Positions 23,901 through 36,780 of a DNA stretch of 64,000 nt are shown here, in pieces (within the stretch, counting starts at the first letter, position 1; every line of letters starts with the position of its first letter). Origin of the DNA: Valencia hispanica (taxonomy: Eukaryota; Chordata; Actinopteri; Cyprinodontiformes; Valenciidae); assembly GCA_963556495.2 (NCBI GenBank), contig OY747705.1, positions 22,867,501 to 22,931,500 on the forward strand, given 5' to 3'. The position numbers were made by a program, and so were the translations under genes. The notes under the pieces are model-generated. The model was not told where the DNA came from and ran no database searches. It saw nothing but the letters and a program-made list of their open reading frames with translations.

Positions 23901-26900
23901 CTAACAAATACAAGAGGGAATGATTAAAAATAATCAATTCAACATCACATTTGACAAAGTAAAGCTTACAAATACCTAAAACAATCTCTTTATTTTTTTG
24001 TTTTTTTAACACTCTGCTATAATGAGATTATGGTGTTAATGTCAATAAATAATTCAGAAAATAATTTTGTGTTGGTTGTAAGGTAAAGATATGGGACATA
24101 CCATTTCCTGGATTATTGATTCCCTTGGATATTGTGGTTAATTGATTTTTGTTTTAATCACAGATTGCTTTACTTTGTTTCACTGCTGACAATAACAAAA
24201 CACATAGCAGTAGGAAATTTTATCACATTACTAAAAAAAAACAAATTTAGCTGCCTTAATACTGCTTTTTTCTAATTTAGTCAATGTAATTTGCTGTATC
24301 TGAAAACATGTATTTTGTAGGTCTAACCCTGAATAATTAAAGAGGTTTATGAAACATTGCTACCTGTCCTGTACACAAAGTCTAGTGTTTATGCGACCCC
24401 ATTTTGATTAGTGTGTGTACAGGAATGAAGACTGTAAAAGGTGAGGACAGACTATACTACATTTGTGGTGATGGCTGGGCTTTTTATTTTTTGTTTCATA
24501 TGATCACCTTATGAAAGTCTATCAGTGTCCCTAAGTGGTCAAACAATTGTTAACTGAACTAATCAGAAAGTAGGTCAGGCTGCAGTCAGTTGGAGCCACT
24601 TCAAGCCCTTGGCATGCTGAAATAATTAAATCTTCGTTTCCGCAAACAGAACACCTGCATATCGTAGCATGAGATTAAATACCATTTTTGTTACTTCTTC
24701 CTGCAACACCTGAATATCAATAATTTCTGTAGGAGCGTGGTATTTAGTACATCTGAGTTATAACTGTCATGCTGCAGAGCTTTACAACATGTTGCAATCT
24801 GTTGTAGCATGGTGTAGTATCAGATGTGTAGAAAGGCAATGCAGGCGTGGTATTATCTTATAGCCATACATATTCCTACAACAATGCAATGCAAAACATA
24901 TATAGACCAGTGTCATCAGAGTATACATCTGTTGGGAAACTTGCATTATCTGTATTTTTTTTTTTGACAGTTTTTAATTTATGTGCAATATAACATTGTT
25001 TTGGAGTTACACACTGAGTTGTGCCACAACCCTCTTTATCTTCTGTTCAGAAGATTTAACATGAAAGACCAAAAGAACAGAGAATAGTGACTAGGTAAGT
25101 TATGTTGCTAATTATGTGCTCTTAGAAGAAAAAAAGGTTTTGGTTTATTTTAACGGAAACGTTTAAAAGCAAAACGTCTCCATCAAGACATGTGCGTGTG
25201 AGTACAAACTTGCTGACGTGAAAGTAAAAACTAGGCTTTATCTTGAAAGTGGATTTTGTGCAGAAGTGCTTGGGAGTATTAGTATTCACATTAAAGTCTG
25301 ATTGATCACTGTCAACAAATCTTATAAATTTAAGATTAAAGCCAAAAATGACGTTGTGGTTTGGCAAAAAAAAAGGAGCTGATAAAATTGACAGAAATGC
25401 ATCAGCATGTAGTGTTAAGTGAAAAATGTGTGATAACTTAAATCCAACCATTATTGTATTATTAAAAAGCTCTTATTTTCTAAATATTTTGTAGTTTCAC
25501 ATATTTTGGTGTAACTGAAAAAAATCAGCACATGCTGGAGCAAATGCATGCAGGTTTAATCATGAGCAGATTGAATCTGTTAACTTTAAAATCTAAATTC
25601 TGCTATAAATGCTTGCACTTAATATACCAGAGCATCTATATAATCAACAGTTAGTGAAATTCTTTAAAAAAAAATCTCACAAAAGAAAAACCCAACAGGA
25701 ATTTTCAAATCAAATATAACTTTTTTTAAATGACAGGAAACAATTAACCATCAAGTCTCATCATTTTCAGTCTGCCAATTTGCCCATCTATCCTCAAATC
25801 CAGTTTCTGCTACGCTAAAAAAATCAGTTCCACATTTTTATTTTGTGGTTGGAAACATACTTTATCTGCATCATTAAGACATCCACTCTAAACGTTTTGT
25901 TTATCCGACAGAAATCATCGACAGGGAGCCAAGTGGGCAATCATTTTATCTCTGCTTTATGTTAGAATTCTGATGTTCCCACAAGAGATTTCATAACATT
26001 TTAAATGTGGTTTATCTTAACAGTTTTACAGCTGGCATCCTCCGTGTTTGGTTTCATTCTCTGTGTCAGTAAATGTGTACACATGAGTCCTCCTGGGGAT
26101 TATTATGAGTGTCCTGCAAAGCATTCATCACGTGTAATTGAGGCTCTGTTTTCTCCACAGCGACACTCTCAACAGTTTGCTTTTCTGGGCCAACTCCAAC
26201 AGTGGAGTAAGAGCATTTGTTTGACATTTGTCCATAACATCTGGGCCGCTGGGGCATTCTGCACTACAGCTTATTAACAACACTACAAGCACACATGTGT
26301 TTCCCCTTTTACAACGTTAAGCAGAAGAACACATCATCCAGCCTGCCACTATCCAACCCTCTCCACAACAATGAGCTCTTTCTTTCTGTTATTTAGCCAC
26401 TTCCAGGCAGGGAGAGAATGGGCTTTCTGAACATAAGTGTGATGAAATGTGGTCAACCTGATCTACTGAAAGGGGAATTACTTTCAAAGACACTTCCTTC
26501 TCTTTCTCCTCAAAATCAACCTGTGAATAAAACCCATCTAAACAGGACCAAGTGCTTTAACATTTCATCAGAATTTGTGGAGCACATTTAAATAGGTTAG
26601 TTTCCTGTTGTGAGCATAACTTTTAGGAATAATTCATGCATTTTCAACAGGGCTGATGTCAGGGCATTGGAGAGACCCTTCATGAAGCCTTCATAAACAA
26701 GTTTGGATGCATATGTGTGTTGTTGGAATATTCAACTCTGTCCAAGTTTCAAATACCTAACTTAAACCTTCAGCCACAGATAGAAGGAAATCAGATATAG
26801 GTTTAAAGAACAACCCAACAACCAGCAAGGCTCAAGGCTGTCATAAACTGGAAGATGCTGGGACACAATTGCAAATTTATGATCAGAACAGGCGGAGAGT

Positions 26901-27699
26901 GGGGCAATTAGGTATTTTTATTTTTAAATTCATTAGAGTTGTCCTCATTTGATCCTGGAAAAATCACTTCAAATACATAATTAAAATCGCAATTTTTTTA
27001 AATTCATGTCAATGATGAGATTATTAAAACTTCTGATGCCATTCTGTCTACATAGCAGCAAACTTTCTAGACTCTTCAAAATGTTTACACATTTTCTTAC
27101 AAGCCTTATAGGTTAATTAAATTCCAACATACTTAAAATAAACAACTTCAATATGTGTTTTGTCATGCAATCATGATCATTTCGTGGTACTTTTTTCTAT
27201 TGGTCATTCTTGAGATGTTTCTACTACTTTATCTAACTGAGCTATTAAATGTAAACACCTTTTTTCAGTTTTTTGCTGTCTTACTCTGAGGGGTGCATGT
27301 CCACTTGAAATCTAAAATATCTACAAGAGAGGATTAATGTCAAGGTATAAAACTGACTGAAAATTATATATATATACAACAAGGAGACATCACCAATGCA
27401 GACTTTAATCTACTGTACTTCTGCTTTTGACGAAACAGGAGGGATAAAAGAACATTATATTAACAGAATATTGAAACAGAGCGTAAATGTGCTAACAATA
27501 GTTTACCCCTCCATATGTTTAAAAACAGATGATAAAAGCTTTCCAGCGTGTTAACTTGGGTTGAAACAATATTTTTGTAGTTGTCAAGAGAAATGGAGAC
27601 TGCAGCAACATGAATATCAATGATGTGTGAGTATGCACAATACTAGTGAAATGTGGTGTGTTATTTACTGAATTTTAAAGCTGCCAACATAGTAATCAT

Positions 27700-28170
27700 T
27701 TGATTAACATTAATATTGTATCAGAATGGGAGTCTATCAACACATCCCTGAAGTTCTCTATCAGGGACAAAAATGTGATCAGGAAACCCCTAAAATAATT
27801 CTGAAAATCCAATACAATTGTATGTTTTATAACATTACAAAGCCACCAGAAACTTCATAGATCAAGTTGTCCACGCTAACTGAGTCATTTGGTTCAAAGG
27901 GCTTTGGTCAGCCAGATAAACAAGAAAGCCAGTGTGAGTTACAGTTTGTAGAGATCCAGCAGATTTACAGGATTACCCATAACTCTGCAACACCAGCACC
28001 ACGTCATCTAAGTTTTCATATCAAAGAGGCCATAAAGAAGTGACTATCTCCACTTTATTTAAACTGTATGTGAAAACTCAGAGGATGTGCTCATAGAAAC
28101 TTTCATGACTTTCAAACCACAAGAAACCAAATTCCTCTCATCTGGTGATTGGATGATTCAACTATGAAGC
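27700..28170 (+). mobile_element. Tc1-like transposase remnant F
   Basis: The plus-strand text ttggtcagccagataaac (27905) and aagaaagccagtg, then tagagatccagcag (27950) and ccataaagaagtg (28030), follows the DNA-binding-domain to catalytic-domain junction of a common fish Tc1-like family. The stretch at 28100-28150 (tttcaaaccacaagaaacc) matches the downstream part. The ends are not defined; the frame is broken. Confidence 0.6.
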
Positions 28171-28504
28171 CACAATTCCTAACCTAAGCCTGTGGGATAA
28201 TTTCATTTATGTTACAAATGAGTTTTATGTATAGTCTGCTATGTTTAATTGCTCAACAAAAATGTAAAAAATCTTTACACTATTTTGCTTAACCTTTGTG
28301 AAAATGTATTTAGCTTTATGGCAAAAAAATAACTTATATCGACAGAGAAATGAGTGTACTTTCTCTGAAATATAAGTTAAAATGCCAACCTTACATTTTT
28401 CTACCAGCAACATTTTACAATTTCTAGAACTCAAGTTTGATTAAATATTATGCATTTGTTTGTTGTGCAAATAATTGACTTTCAATCAGATATTGCAAAA
28501 TAAA

Positions 28505-29045
28505 ATACAGTACCTAGTTGAGTCCAAAATTATTTGTAACCCTGAAATGTTTAGGTTTAAAGTATCTCTTAATTTTACCGATACATTTCTTGTGAGTGGA
28601 AGTATTTTTGTTGTTTTGGATGGGGGGCAAATCTGATAGATAATTTGTGAAAGGAGCTTAGGGTGATGGTAACAAGGCATTCCAGTCTCAAACACGTGGA
28701 GCTCATCAGCAAAGACAAAACATCAAAATACCAGTGAAACATGCAATATGCTTATCAGCAATTACTAGTAGGGTTTTATTCATGTACTGTCAAATGTGAT
28801 TTTTCTATTGAATAATGAGATTAATGAGTCAATAAATTTTGACATGCCATTTTTGAATAAAATATTAATAAAACTGATTAATCCCATTGTACCAAATTGA
28901 TACTTCTTTTACTTCATATAATTATCTTTTGAGAGATGGTTGTCCAATTTCCTATCAGAATAAAACTTTGTGGTTAAATGAGAATAATTCTAAATCTAAA
29001 TTTGCCAGGAAGATGAATATTTTTGGGCTGAACTGTATCATCCTA
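28505..29045. mobile_element. Tc1-like non-autonomous element G with terminal inverted repeats
   Basis: The left end acagtacctagttgagtcca, then aaattatttgtaaccctg, is matched in inverse by the right end (29000-29045; tttgccaggaagatgaatat, then ttttgggctgaactgtat). Both agree with the ends of a Tc1-like family that reads 'gtccaaaattattcatacccctg'. The interior has no ORF of note. Confidence 0.6.
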
Positions 29046-29104
29046 TTACACTACTGAGATATGCGACGTTTTTCCCCTTTACCCACCATTACAATCTATC
29101 TTAC

Positions 29105-29215
29105 CTTCTTATGCACCTGTTGCTCTTTGGCCGAGTGGATTTTGACGTGTTTGCGTAGAGAACTGGGATCCGTGTAGCGCTTGGTGCAGCCAGAGATCTG
29201 ACATGCATATGGTTT
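29105..29215 (-). CDS. glis1: glis1 exon: zinc finger 5 and basic tail
   Basis: This 111-nt, phase 0/0 exon encodes 37 residues from KPYAC to HKK. Finger 5 has the expected C-X4-C-X12-H-X3-H spacing (CQISGC then [13 protein letters not shown]), followed by a short basic stretch, AKEQQVHKK, that continues the DNA-binding domain and may help nuclear import. The acceptor tctcatag and the donor gtaaga are both good. Compared with the usual family sequence as I remember it, the Pro between the cysteines is Ser (CQISGC) and the residue before the final His is Ile (VKIH) where Ala is usual. Both are outside the zinc ligands. Confidence 0.94.
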
Positions 29216-30649
29216 CTATGAGAACAGAGAAAATATTGACATCAATATTTTTTCCAAGTTAAACATAATCTAAATGAATTTAATTTAAAATATATAGGTA
29301 AAAAGGAAAGAAGACTAAAGGAAATTTTAAGCACTGAAAACCTAGAGATACGTTAAAATAGTAAATGTGAAATTTGTTAGAGAAAATTCAGAGTCCTACC
29401 TTTTGGCTGAGACAAACACATAATTTGAAGAAAAGAGAAGGTGAAGAAACAGAATGAAAAGAAGAGACCATCAGTTGAGGAGATTATTATTTACACAAGA
29501 AAATCCTTTAAATCTCACAACTGATTGGAATATATTCAGTTTCAATTGCAATCACATGTATGCACATTTGTCCCCCTGTTTGCTTTTCTCTTACGCTGTC
29601 CTAACAAATCCACACTTTCCTGACACACACAACTCCTAATGCATCATTAATAATGTACACATACTCAAAGATGTAAAAGCTCTGGTGGTTATAGGAAATG
29701 CATCAGAACCCAATCAGTTTTGCATATTTCACTAAATTAGCAAAAAGAAAAAGTTCTAGAACATTTCCAAACACAATTCTGTTGAATAATTGAGAGATTT
29801 GTCAGGTTGAAGCTATCGTGTTTTAGTTTATTCCTTCAGTGTACATGTTTGTTTTCTAAATTTCAGGTAGCCTCTAAAGACAGAAGTCACAATGACACTG
29901 AGACCTCTAACCTGTCAAATTCCTTTTGTCATCTTTAAGCACAGTTTGCATTAAAGTGCAAAGGGCAACCCCCTGTAAATAACTGTCTCTAGCAGTCCCA
30001 TTCACCTTTACTTTGATGTTAGCTAAGCCATGTTACATTTTATTTATAGTGAAGAAACATGAATAGGGTAAATACTCCAGTACAACGTCTGAGTAAGGTA
30101 AGAGTCACTAAAGCATAAAAATGAAATGTTTCTGGCTAAATCATTGGCTGCAGCACACTCAGTGATGGCCTTAGCTGTAAATTAGTGTGAAGTCATCAGC
30201 ATCTGGGTCCCTGTTAGCAGTATCGTTTGGTCAACTGGGAAAATGTGGGTGGTGGAAGAAAATCTAAACAAAACACAAGTCAGCATTCATTTTTTGTTTC
30301 TATTTGAGTTCTGAATGATTTAATAGGAAAAAGGGGTAGGGAGAAAAGAAAACTTGTACGTATGATTAATAAAAATAATTTCTGCATTTTATTTTAACAT
30401 TAAAATGCGAATGGAAACATTACATTAAGTAATGGAAACATTACATTAAGTAATGTTTTTGTGGCTTCTACGCATTTTTGTCTGAACTTGATCATTAAAT
30501 TATGATTAACATTTCTGATCTGAGTATAAACAAGCCAGGGGTTTCCCTCATAATGATAAATTAGATGACTTCCTTCCCAACAACACAGCACTTCTGTACA
30601 ACATAAAAATATTTTGTTTGAAAAGCAAAATTATACCCTATGGTTTTTT

Positions 30650-30815
30650 TCGGCACTAGTGGCCCTTATTCATCAGCTGCTAGACAGGAAGTAGATCAGA
30701 GAACGAATGGGAAGGCATGTAGCAAATGGCCCAGGTCTGGGAATTGAACCCAGGACAGCTGAAATAAGTACCATTTGTGCCTGCAATACCACTGAGCCAC
30801 ATGACAGCCCCCTGA
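30650..30815 (-). repeat. tRNA-derived SINE copy
   Basis: Read on the minus strand it begins ggggctgtcatgtggctcag with tggctcagtggta as A-box and ggttcaattccc as B-box, spaced as in tRNA-derived SINEs, followed by a SINE-body stretch and an A-rich end near 30645. It is not a functional tRNA gene: there is no cloverleaf acceptor stem. Confidence 0.7.
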
Positions 30816-31251
30816 TGTTTTTGTTAAACTATTTTATATCTCAATCATACATTATATACATTATTATTCATATCTCAACAAAAATGGCTTTTTTTAAGTT
30901 TACAACTGGAAATATAATTGCTATGAGTAATGGTTTGCACTATTCTGTGCAAGCTGTAGCATATGTAGTTAGATCTCCAGCTAAGCCAGGTTTTAGTTTG
31001 GACCTTTTAAAAAATTCTGTGGCATAGAAATATATTGAAATGGTAGCCAAATGTTGCAGCAATCTTCCAATAATGAGGTAAGGCCATGCTGAGCTATGCA
31101 GAAGCTCTGTCTACACTGATGAAGATTTGCTCACCTTGATATGATGAATGCCTTAAATGACTGACAGAACGGTAAAGTTGGACCTACTGGCTGATTAATT
31201 ACATTTATAAATATTTGACTGCTTGGAAGCACTCATGGACTGTGTGTAGAG

Positions 31252-31956
31252 CAGTGTTTCTCAAACTATGGGGTGAGCCTCACTAGTGGGGCGCAGAGGT
31301 ATTGCAGATGGGGCATGACATCAATGAGATTTAAATAGTTTTTCCCCCCTAGATTCTGTCGTTGTGAATGTTTCACTGCACTGTAAATTAAATCAACCAG
31401 CTCCCCCCTCTCACATAATTAAACACACTCAAATAAATTAGCAATTGTGATCATCATTGTAAACAGAACCGGGACCTGGAACATCGGGCTGGGAGTTTGT
31501 CGCTGGAATATGTCGCAGCAGAACAAAACAAGCTGAAGTAGCCGCATTATCAGAGATTCCATCTACAAAATGCACAAATATCTAAAAGGATCAGGGAACG
31601 TTTCAGAGTAAGAGAAGTCACACGGTCAACCACGGAGGAAATACAGGGATGAGTATCTTGCTTTGTAAACTTGATAAAACTGCAACTTTTATTTTCTCCA
31701 ACTGTGAGTTGAAGTTCTACATGTAGCAACTACTGACAGCATATATTTCTGAGCCGGTTTTATACCAGTGCGCAACCCCTTTTCCAACTAATTTACACCC
31801 TTAAAAACTTGTAGACTAACTCGGCTATTTAAATAAATAAAACACTTTGAAAATCAGGCGTGGTCACCATTCTGTTGGGGCAATAAAAGCATGGGGGGCT
31901 TGTGTATGCTCCTTTGTCCAAAGTGGGGAATGATAAAAAAAGTTTGAGAAACACTG
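31252..31956. mobile_element. hAT-type MITE (CAGTGTTTCTCAAACT ends), 705 bp
   Basis: The ends are inverted repeats: CAGTGTTTCTCAAACT at 31252 and AGTTTGAGAAACACTG ending at 31956. The flanks gtgtagag (31244-31251) and gtggagag (31957-31964) form an 8-bp duplication with one mismatch. The terminal sequence is of the Charlie-like hAT type. An interior ATG reads MHKYLKGSG then soon stops, perhaps from a transposase start. It is non-autonomous. Confidence 0.88.
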
Positions 31957-33927
31957 GTGGAGAGCTTTAAACTATCAGGCAATAACTAAAGATGAAAAGA
32001 GATAAATGCAAGACAGTGACATCACTGAAAGAAGAAGCTGTCATAAAACAGTCATAAAAAGTAGATCAATGTAAATTTTACACCCTTCATCCCAATGCAC
32101 ACACAATATATAAAACAGGGACTCATATTTAAAAGTAATTATACTTTATTATATGAAAGGATCTAATGTTTCACTAAATGCTCAAAATTTCAGCACAGTG
32201 TGCCAGCAGTCAGACAGCAGCGGTTTCAGCAACTTTACAGTAAACTAAGAGATTTTATTTTCATTTTCTCTGCATCTTTTCACATGTTTTTGCATATTGT
32301 GAAAAAAATAGGGACACATATAGAAAATGTAAATGTACCCCTCAGGTAACTCAACTAGAAATAGCTCATCAAAAACTTTGTTTGGTTGCTACATTACCTA
32401 ATCTGACATGTTTGAATTGAACAGTTACCTTTTCATTTTTTAACATTTAATTTAAGAATTCAAAAATATGCTTTTTCTGTTTTTGAAATGTTTAAGTGTA
32501 ATTACAACAGTAGAAATATAAATATGCATTTTTCTATGAAGAAAAATAACAAAATTAGATTAACATCTGTTGATTCAAAATGATTAATGAATTGAACAAA
32601 TAGTTATTTATCTTGCCTTTATTATGGGTTTGTTAATACCCATAAATGTGTAGTGAGTAAGAATGTTGAATTTTCAAATGCACAGAACAATTAAGTTATT
32701 TTATTTTGACAGCCTAAAATGTTGTCTTAATGATGCAACTATGTTGAACATAACGTATTTTGCTGGAAGGACCCAAAGCCATTCAATAGAGAACTAAGTT
32801 GGAGAAACAGCCAAGACACCATTATTTTGAAGCTACAACTAACTTGATCACGTTGTTATAAACCATTAACCCCATATAGTCTGCAAACTTCATTTAGTAA
32901 TAACTCATATGCATCCTTTTACAGTCAAACATGTGCTTGCAGCACATTGCCTGTCAGAGTTGTGTTCTGTAGCTTGCATACTGGATTTCTTTCACCCTTG
33001 TTTAAATGAGACAAGGATTAAACACATGTAAGATTCGAGTCTTGGACCACAAGTCTAGGTCAAATTCCAAGTTGGTTTTTGTTTTTTTGCGACTTGAGCA
33101 CAACTGAAACTCAAGACAATTTCACTGGATGAGTTTACATTTTGCAATGCTTGAGAAGTTTAAAAAAATTTTTTTATTAAGTTAAAAATATGTTTGCAAA
33201 AGTGTAATAAACACCTGGAATACATTATAAAATGTAGAGAAAGTTACTGAGACATTCATTTTATAGGGAGGAAAAACAAACATATCAAAAACATAGCAGG
33301 CGTAAAAAGGCCCGATTTACTTCATGGCTTTGTTGGCATGGAAATAGCGATCAAGTGTGCCATAAGTTGGTGGCGGTAGAGCCACCTAATGGGTGGCAGC
33401 AATGGATGACTCAACCATTCCGCTACCATACTGTAGGGTTTAAAGAAACAGGCGGACCTCTGTTTTAGCTTGCATCCTGAATCCAAGTCCTCTTTGGTGG
33501 GAGCTGCAGCCTGGCCTAATGGTGATGATTATTAAATGATCTGCAGCATGTCTCTGCTGAAGCAGGGGGTGAAAAATGCCCCACAGTTTCATTGATTTAT
33601 GGGAAATTGAACTCTGTCAAAATGTGGAAATAGGCCGAGAACCCTGGCTGTAGAATCTGAATGTAGTAAAAGAAAATGACTAAAGCTTAATCATATAGCA
33701 AACATGCCCACTCACATAGACTGAGGGAGTATTTATTGCTATTTATTTCAGTTATTTTTTGACTTTTTAATATGACCTAATTTCAGCTTGGGTTTCACAG
33801 ATAGACAAAAGGAGACTGTATCTGAGCGACTGCAAACTATTTTTTAGGTTATGTTAATAAACTGACCACCCAGATGATTTTCAGCAGGTCAAACATGAAT
33901 TTAGGAATAGTGACTATGGTTTCTGAC

Positions 33928-34089
33928 CGTGTCCAGGTGAGTGCGCTGGTGTTTGGCTCGGTCGCTGGAGTTGCTGAATGCTTTCTGGCAGCCTGGGTGC
34001 TGACAGAGGTACGGCTTCTCGCCCGTGTGGCTCCTCAGGTGGATCTTCAGGTTCTCCAGACGGGAAAATGCTTTGTTACAGCCTTCGAA
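33928..34089 (-). CDS. glis1: glis1 exon: zinc finger 3 (remainder) and zinc finger 4
   Basis: This 162-nt, phase 0/0 exon encodes 54 residues. It opens FEGC, the second cysteine of finger 3, and runs through [14 protein letters not shown], the TGEKP linker, and finger 4 (C-X4-C-X12-H-X3-[13 protein letters not shown] to KHQRTH), ending HLDT. The acceptor is excellent, with a pyrimidine tract and cag before TTCGAAGG. The donor gtcaga is weaker than consensus. Reading through the donor adds eight residues and a stop, so intron retention would truncate the protein after finger 4. The residues are almost identical to vertebrate GLIS1/GLIS3. The first cysteine of finger 3 must come from the upstream exon outside the window. 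Confidence 0.95.
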
Positions 34090-35117
34090 CTGTGGGAGGA
34101 GGAGAGACTGCTTACGAAGAGAAAACAGCAGAAACAAACTGAAGTATGTATGTATGTCTGAGTGACTCTGTAATAAGTTATCGCTCCCTTTTCCTTATTT
34201 AATCGCTGCTCACAAGGATGGTGTAAATTCTACAAAACATATTGACCCAAAAAATGACATGCATAGAAGCACTGGAGGTATCACTGTGAGCAGTTCTTTC
34301 CTCATCTTTTGAAAGCATCTGCCAATCCAAGACACTTTGTGAATACCACTGTGCACCTGTGCTCCCAGCCTGTCATGTTAATTGCAGGGGAAACTGGAGC
34401 ACGCCATATAGTATGGTGTTGTTTGTTTTGTCGTAATGCATAGCGGGAGATAAGTGTTCTGCAGTGTATAGTCCATTAGACTGACAAGTGACAGTGACTG
34501 TAAACAAGCTCATATCTGACCCAGCTTGGCTCATTTGATCCCAAGCACTTACCCAATGAGCACCACAGATTTGCTAACATGGTAATCATTCATGAGGCTT
34601 CTCACGTATCCACTTTTGGTCTTGTAAAGAAAATGGAAATTTAAACAAACAAAAACAAATTGTGGTGGGTGACAGTAGCTTTTGCTGTCAAGACTCTACA
34701 GGGATTGTCATGCTAGGAGTAGCACAGTTTTTAAGGAGAAATATTAAGGGAAGTTTCACTTATAACTTTTACAACATAGGTACCTCTTATTGAATTAAAA
34801 GGTGATCAAAGATGTACTTATTTCAGCAGTAAATTCAAAAGGTAAACCTACTATATTCTATAGATTAATTACAAAAAAGCTATATTTTTTAAGATTTTAA
34901 AGCTGTCAATGAACAATATCATACCTTAACATATATGAAAACCTAAAATTCAGCTTGTCAGAAGATTAGAAGATAAGACCAATAAAAAAGGAATTTTAAC
35001 CAGAGCTGTGGGTCTACTGAACATTATGTGTACTGTACGGTATATGCATTCAGTACTTGTTTGTGGCTCATTTCCCATGAATTACTACATTGACATTTCG
35101 TGGCATGGAGATGATCA

Positions 35118-36017
35118 CTCTGTACGTTTACATGCACATCTAAATCGAGCTAATTCGGGGTGAGGTAGGAGCTCGTCCTGTAACTGGAGGGTTGCCGGTT
35201 CAAATCCCCGCTCTGTCCGTCCCTGTTGGTGGTGGTCAGAGGGTCCAGTGGCGCCTGTGCTCGGCAGCCTCGCTTCTGTCAGTGTGTCCCAGGGCAGCTG
35301 TGGCTACAATGTAGCTTACCATCAGCTGTGTCTGAATGGGTGCATGACTGAGTGTAGTGTGAAGTGCTTTGGGGTCCTCAAGACTAGTTAAAGAGCGATA
35401 CATATTCAGGCCATTTCAGCAAAAACAAGCTAATACCTTAACCAGAATCAGAGCTTTATCCCAGTTTACATGCCATTCAGAAAATCAAATTTTTGAATGA
35501 AATGCGTTCGACTTCTTAAGGTTGGGTGGTGACATGCAGTCTTTTATTTTGGCATTTTTCCAGCTGGCCAAGAGTCACACAGATAGTAAACAAATACTGG
35601 CGGCAGTGAAGCAGAAGGAATAAAAGCAGAATATGTACAATGCGGAAAGGCATAGACAACAACAATGCAGCTGCACAGTACATTTTGTAAGAACTGTAAT
35701 GTTTGATTGTGTTACACGCGTTGTTGTTGTTGCTGCTGCATACTAGTGTTGTTATTCCCACTTCCATGGTCTAGTCACTTCCTGAAGGGGGAGCGCTCAG
35801 GCTGTTAGAAGCTTGCCTAAGCTGCCTCGGCTGTTTACATGCTGAGAAATTCAGCTTTCTAACAGCATTATCTGGGTGTCTTAGCTAAATTAATTGTAGG
35901 CAAGTTTGGTTTGACTTCAACCAGACTAAGGTGTATACATACATTTCAAAAATCAGAAAATTAGTTGGACTAAACAGTAATTCTGTTTTCCTTTACTGCA
36001 TGTAAACGCATGTAGAG
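35118..36017. mobile_element. DNA transposon (MITE) with CTCT...GTTTACATGCA ends
   Basis: The left end ctctgtacgtttacatgcac (35118) and the right end (tgcatgtaaacgcatgtagag, ending 36017) are imperfect inverted repeats. The interior is interrupted by a SINE at about 35155-35415. No clear target duplication could be fixed. The superfamily is not assigned. Confidence 0.6.
35155..35415 (+). repeat. SINE inserted in the MITE
   Basis: A tRNA-like head contains the B-box ggttcaaatcc (35199). The body has the words cagggcagctgtggctacaa and gtgaagtgctttggggtcct, and the end reads aaagagcgatacatattcag, then gccattt. This is a very common fish SINE layout, oriented plus. Confidence 0.75.
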
Positions 36018-36214
36018 TCTGTGACTCTACTGAGGTGTTCAGGATACCTAGGTTTCTTCAATAACACCCCTCAGCTTTTCTGCATTGTTGGTATCTCTGA
36101 TAGTTGTCTTGACAATACTCTATAGATTCTCTGTGGGGTTTAGGTCAGCTGAGTTTGCTGTCCAGTCAAGCACAGTGATACTTTAGCTGCTTGTGTCCTC
36201 ACCAGAACCACGAA

Positions 36215-36780
36215 AGTAGAGCACATCACCCCAGTTCTAAAGTCCTTACACTGGCTCCCTGTAGCTCAGGGAATAGACTTCAAAATACTTTTTCTAGTTT
36301 ATAAATCATTGAATGGCTTAGCGCCAAAGTGTGTTGAAGATCTACTGTTACTATAACAACCCCCCAGACCACTCAGGTCCTCTAATTTCAGTCTACTCAA
36401 CATCCCTAGAATTAGAACCAAACATGGAGAAGCAGCTTTCAGTTTCTGTGCTCCTCTAATCTGGAACAAACTTCCAGACAACTGCAAAGATGCTGAAACA
36501 CTGAGTTCTTTTAAATCACGGCTAAAAACTCATCTGTTTAGAGCTGCCTTTGAGTAATGCTTTCATGTATCTTATGTTTTGTGTGTGTGTTTCATGCTGT
36601 ATTGCTGTTTTTATTTTATCCTAAATTCATGTCTGCTTTTCAGTAATGTTTTTATGTGAAATATTCTCTGTGTGGGTTTTATGCTTTATTGCTGTTTTTA
36701 CTTGATCCCCAAATCATGTAATGCACCTTAAATTACCTTGTTGTTGAATGTGTGCTATACAAATAAAATTGCATTGCCTT
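36215..36780 (+). mobile_element. LINE 3' end, 5'-truncated
   Basis: The plus-strand translation reads LPVAQGIDFKILFLVYKSLN, GLAPK, then after a stop PRPLRSS, RIRTKHGEAAFSFCAPLIWN, KLPDN and SFKSRLKTHLF before a stop. This is the C-terminal end of a fish LINE reverse transcriptase (L2/Rex1-like pattern), followed by a 3' UTR ending tgctatacaaataaaattgc. The lack of upstream RT domains indicates 5' truncation on insertion. It lies inside the DNA transposon relic. Confidence 0.8.

Larger units (their letters stand above)
23901..29104 (-). other. glis1: glis1 intron, 5.2 kb
   Basis: AT-rich intron. Tc1-like pieces lie at 27700-28170 and 28505-29045. The interval 23901-27690 shows no recognised repeat and no further exon with usable splice sites and phase. 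Confidence 0.85.
29216..33927 (-). other. glis1: glis1 intron, 4.7 kb, between finger-5 and finger-4 exons
   Basis: This contains a tRNA-type SINE (30650-30815) and a hAT MITE (31252-31956). A 21-bp unit is duplicated in tandem near 30411-30455. The interval 32000-33900 is AT-rich with nothing firm; 33030-33120 has gagtcttggac-type words seen in some fish repeats but too little to call. Confidence 0.85.

Noticed and set aside
33874..34161. 95-codon plus-strand ORF over the finger-3/4 exon
   Set aside because: It is the antisense shadow of a strongly conserved zinc-finger exon; its own translation resembles nothing.
35155..35230. Possible tRNA gene
   Set aside because: Only the SINE head; the acceptor stem is absent and the SINE body follows.
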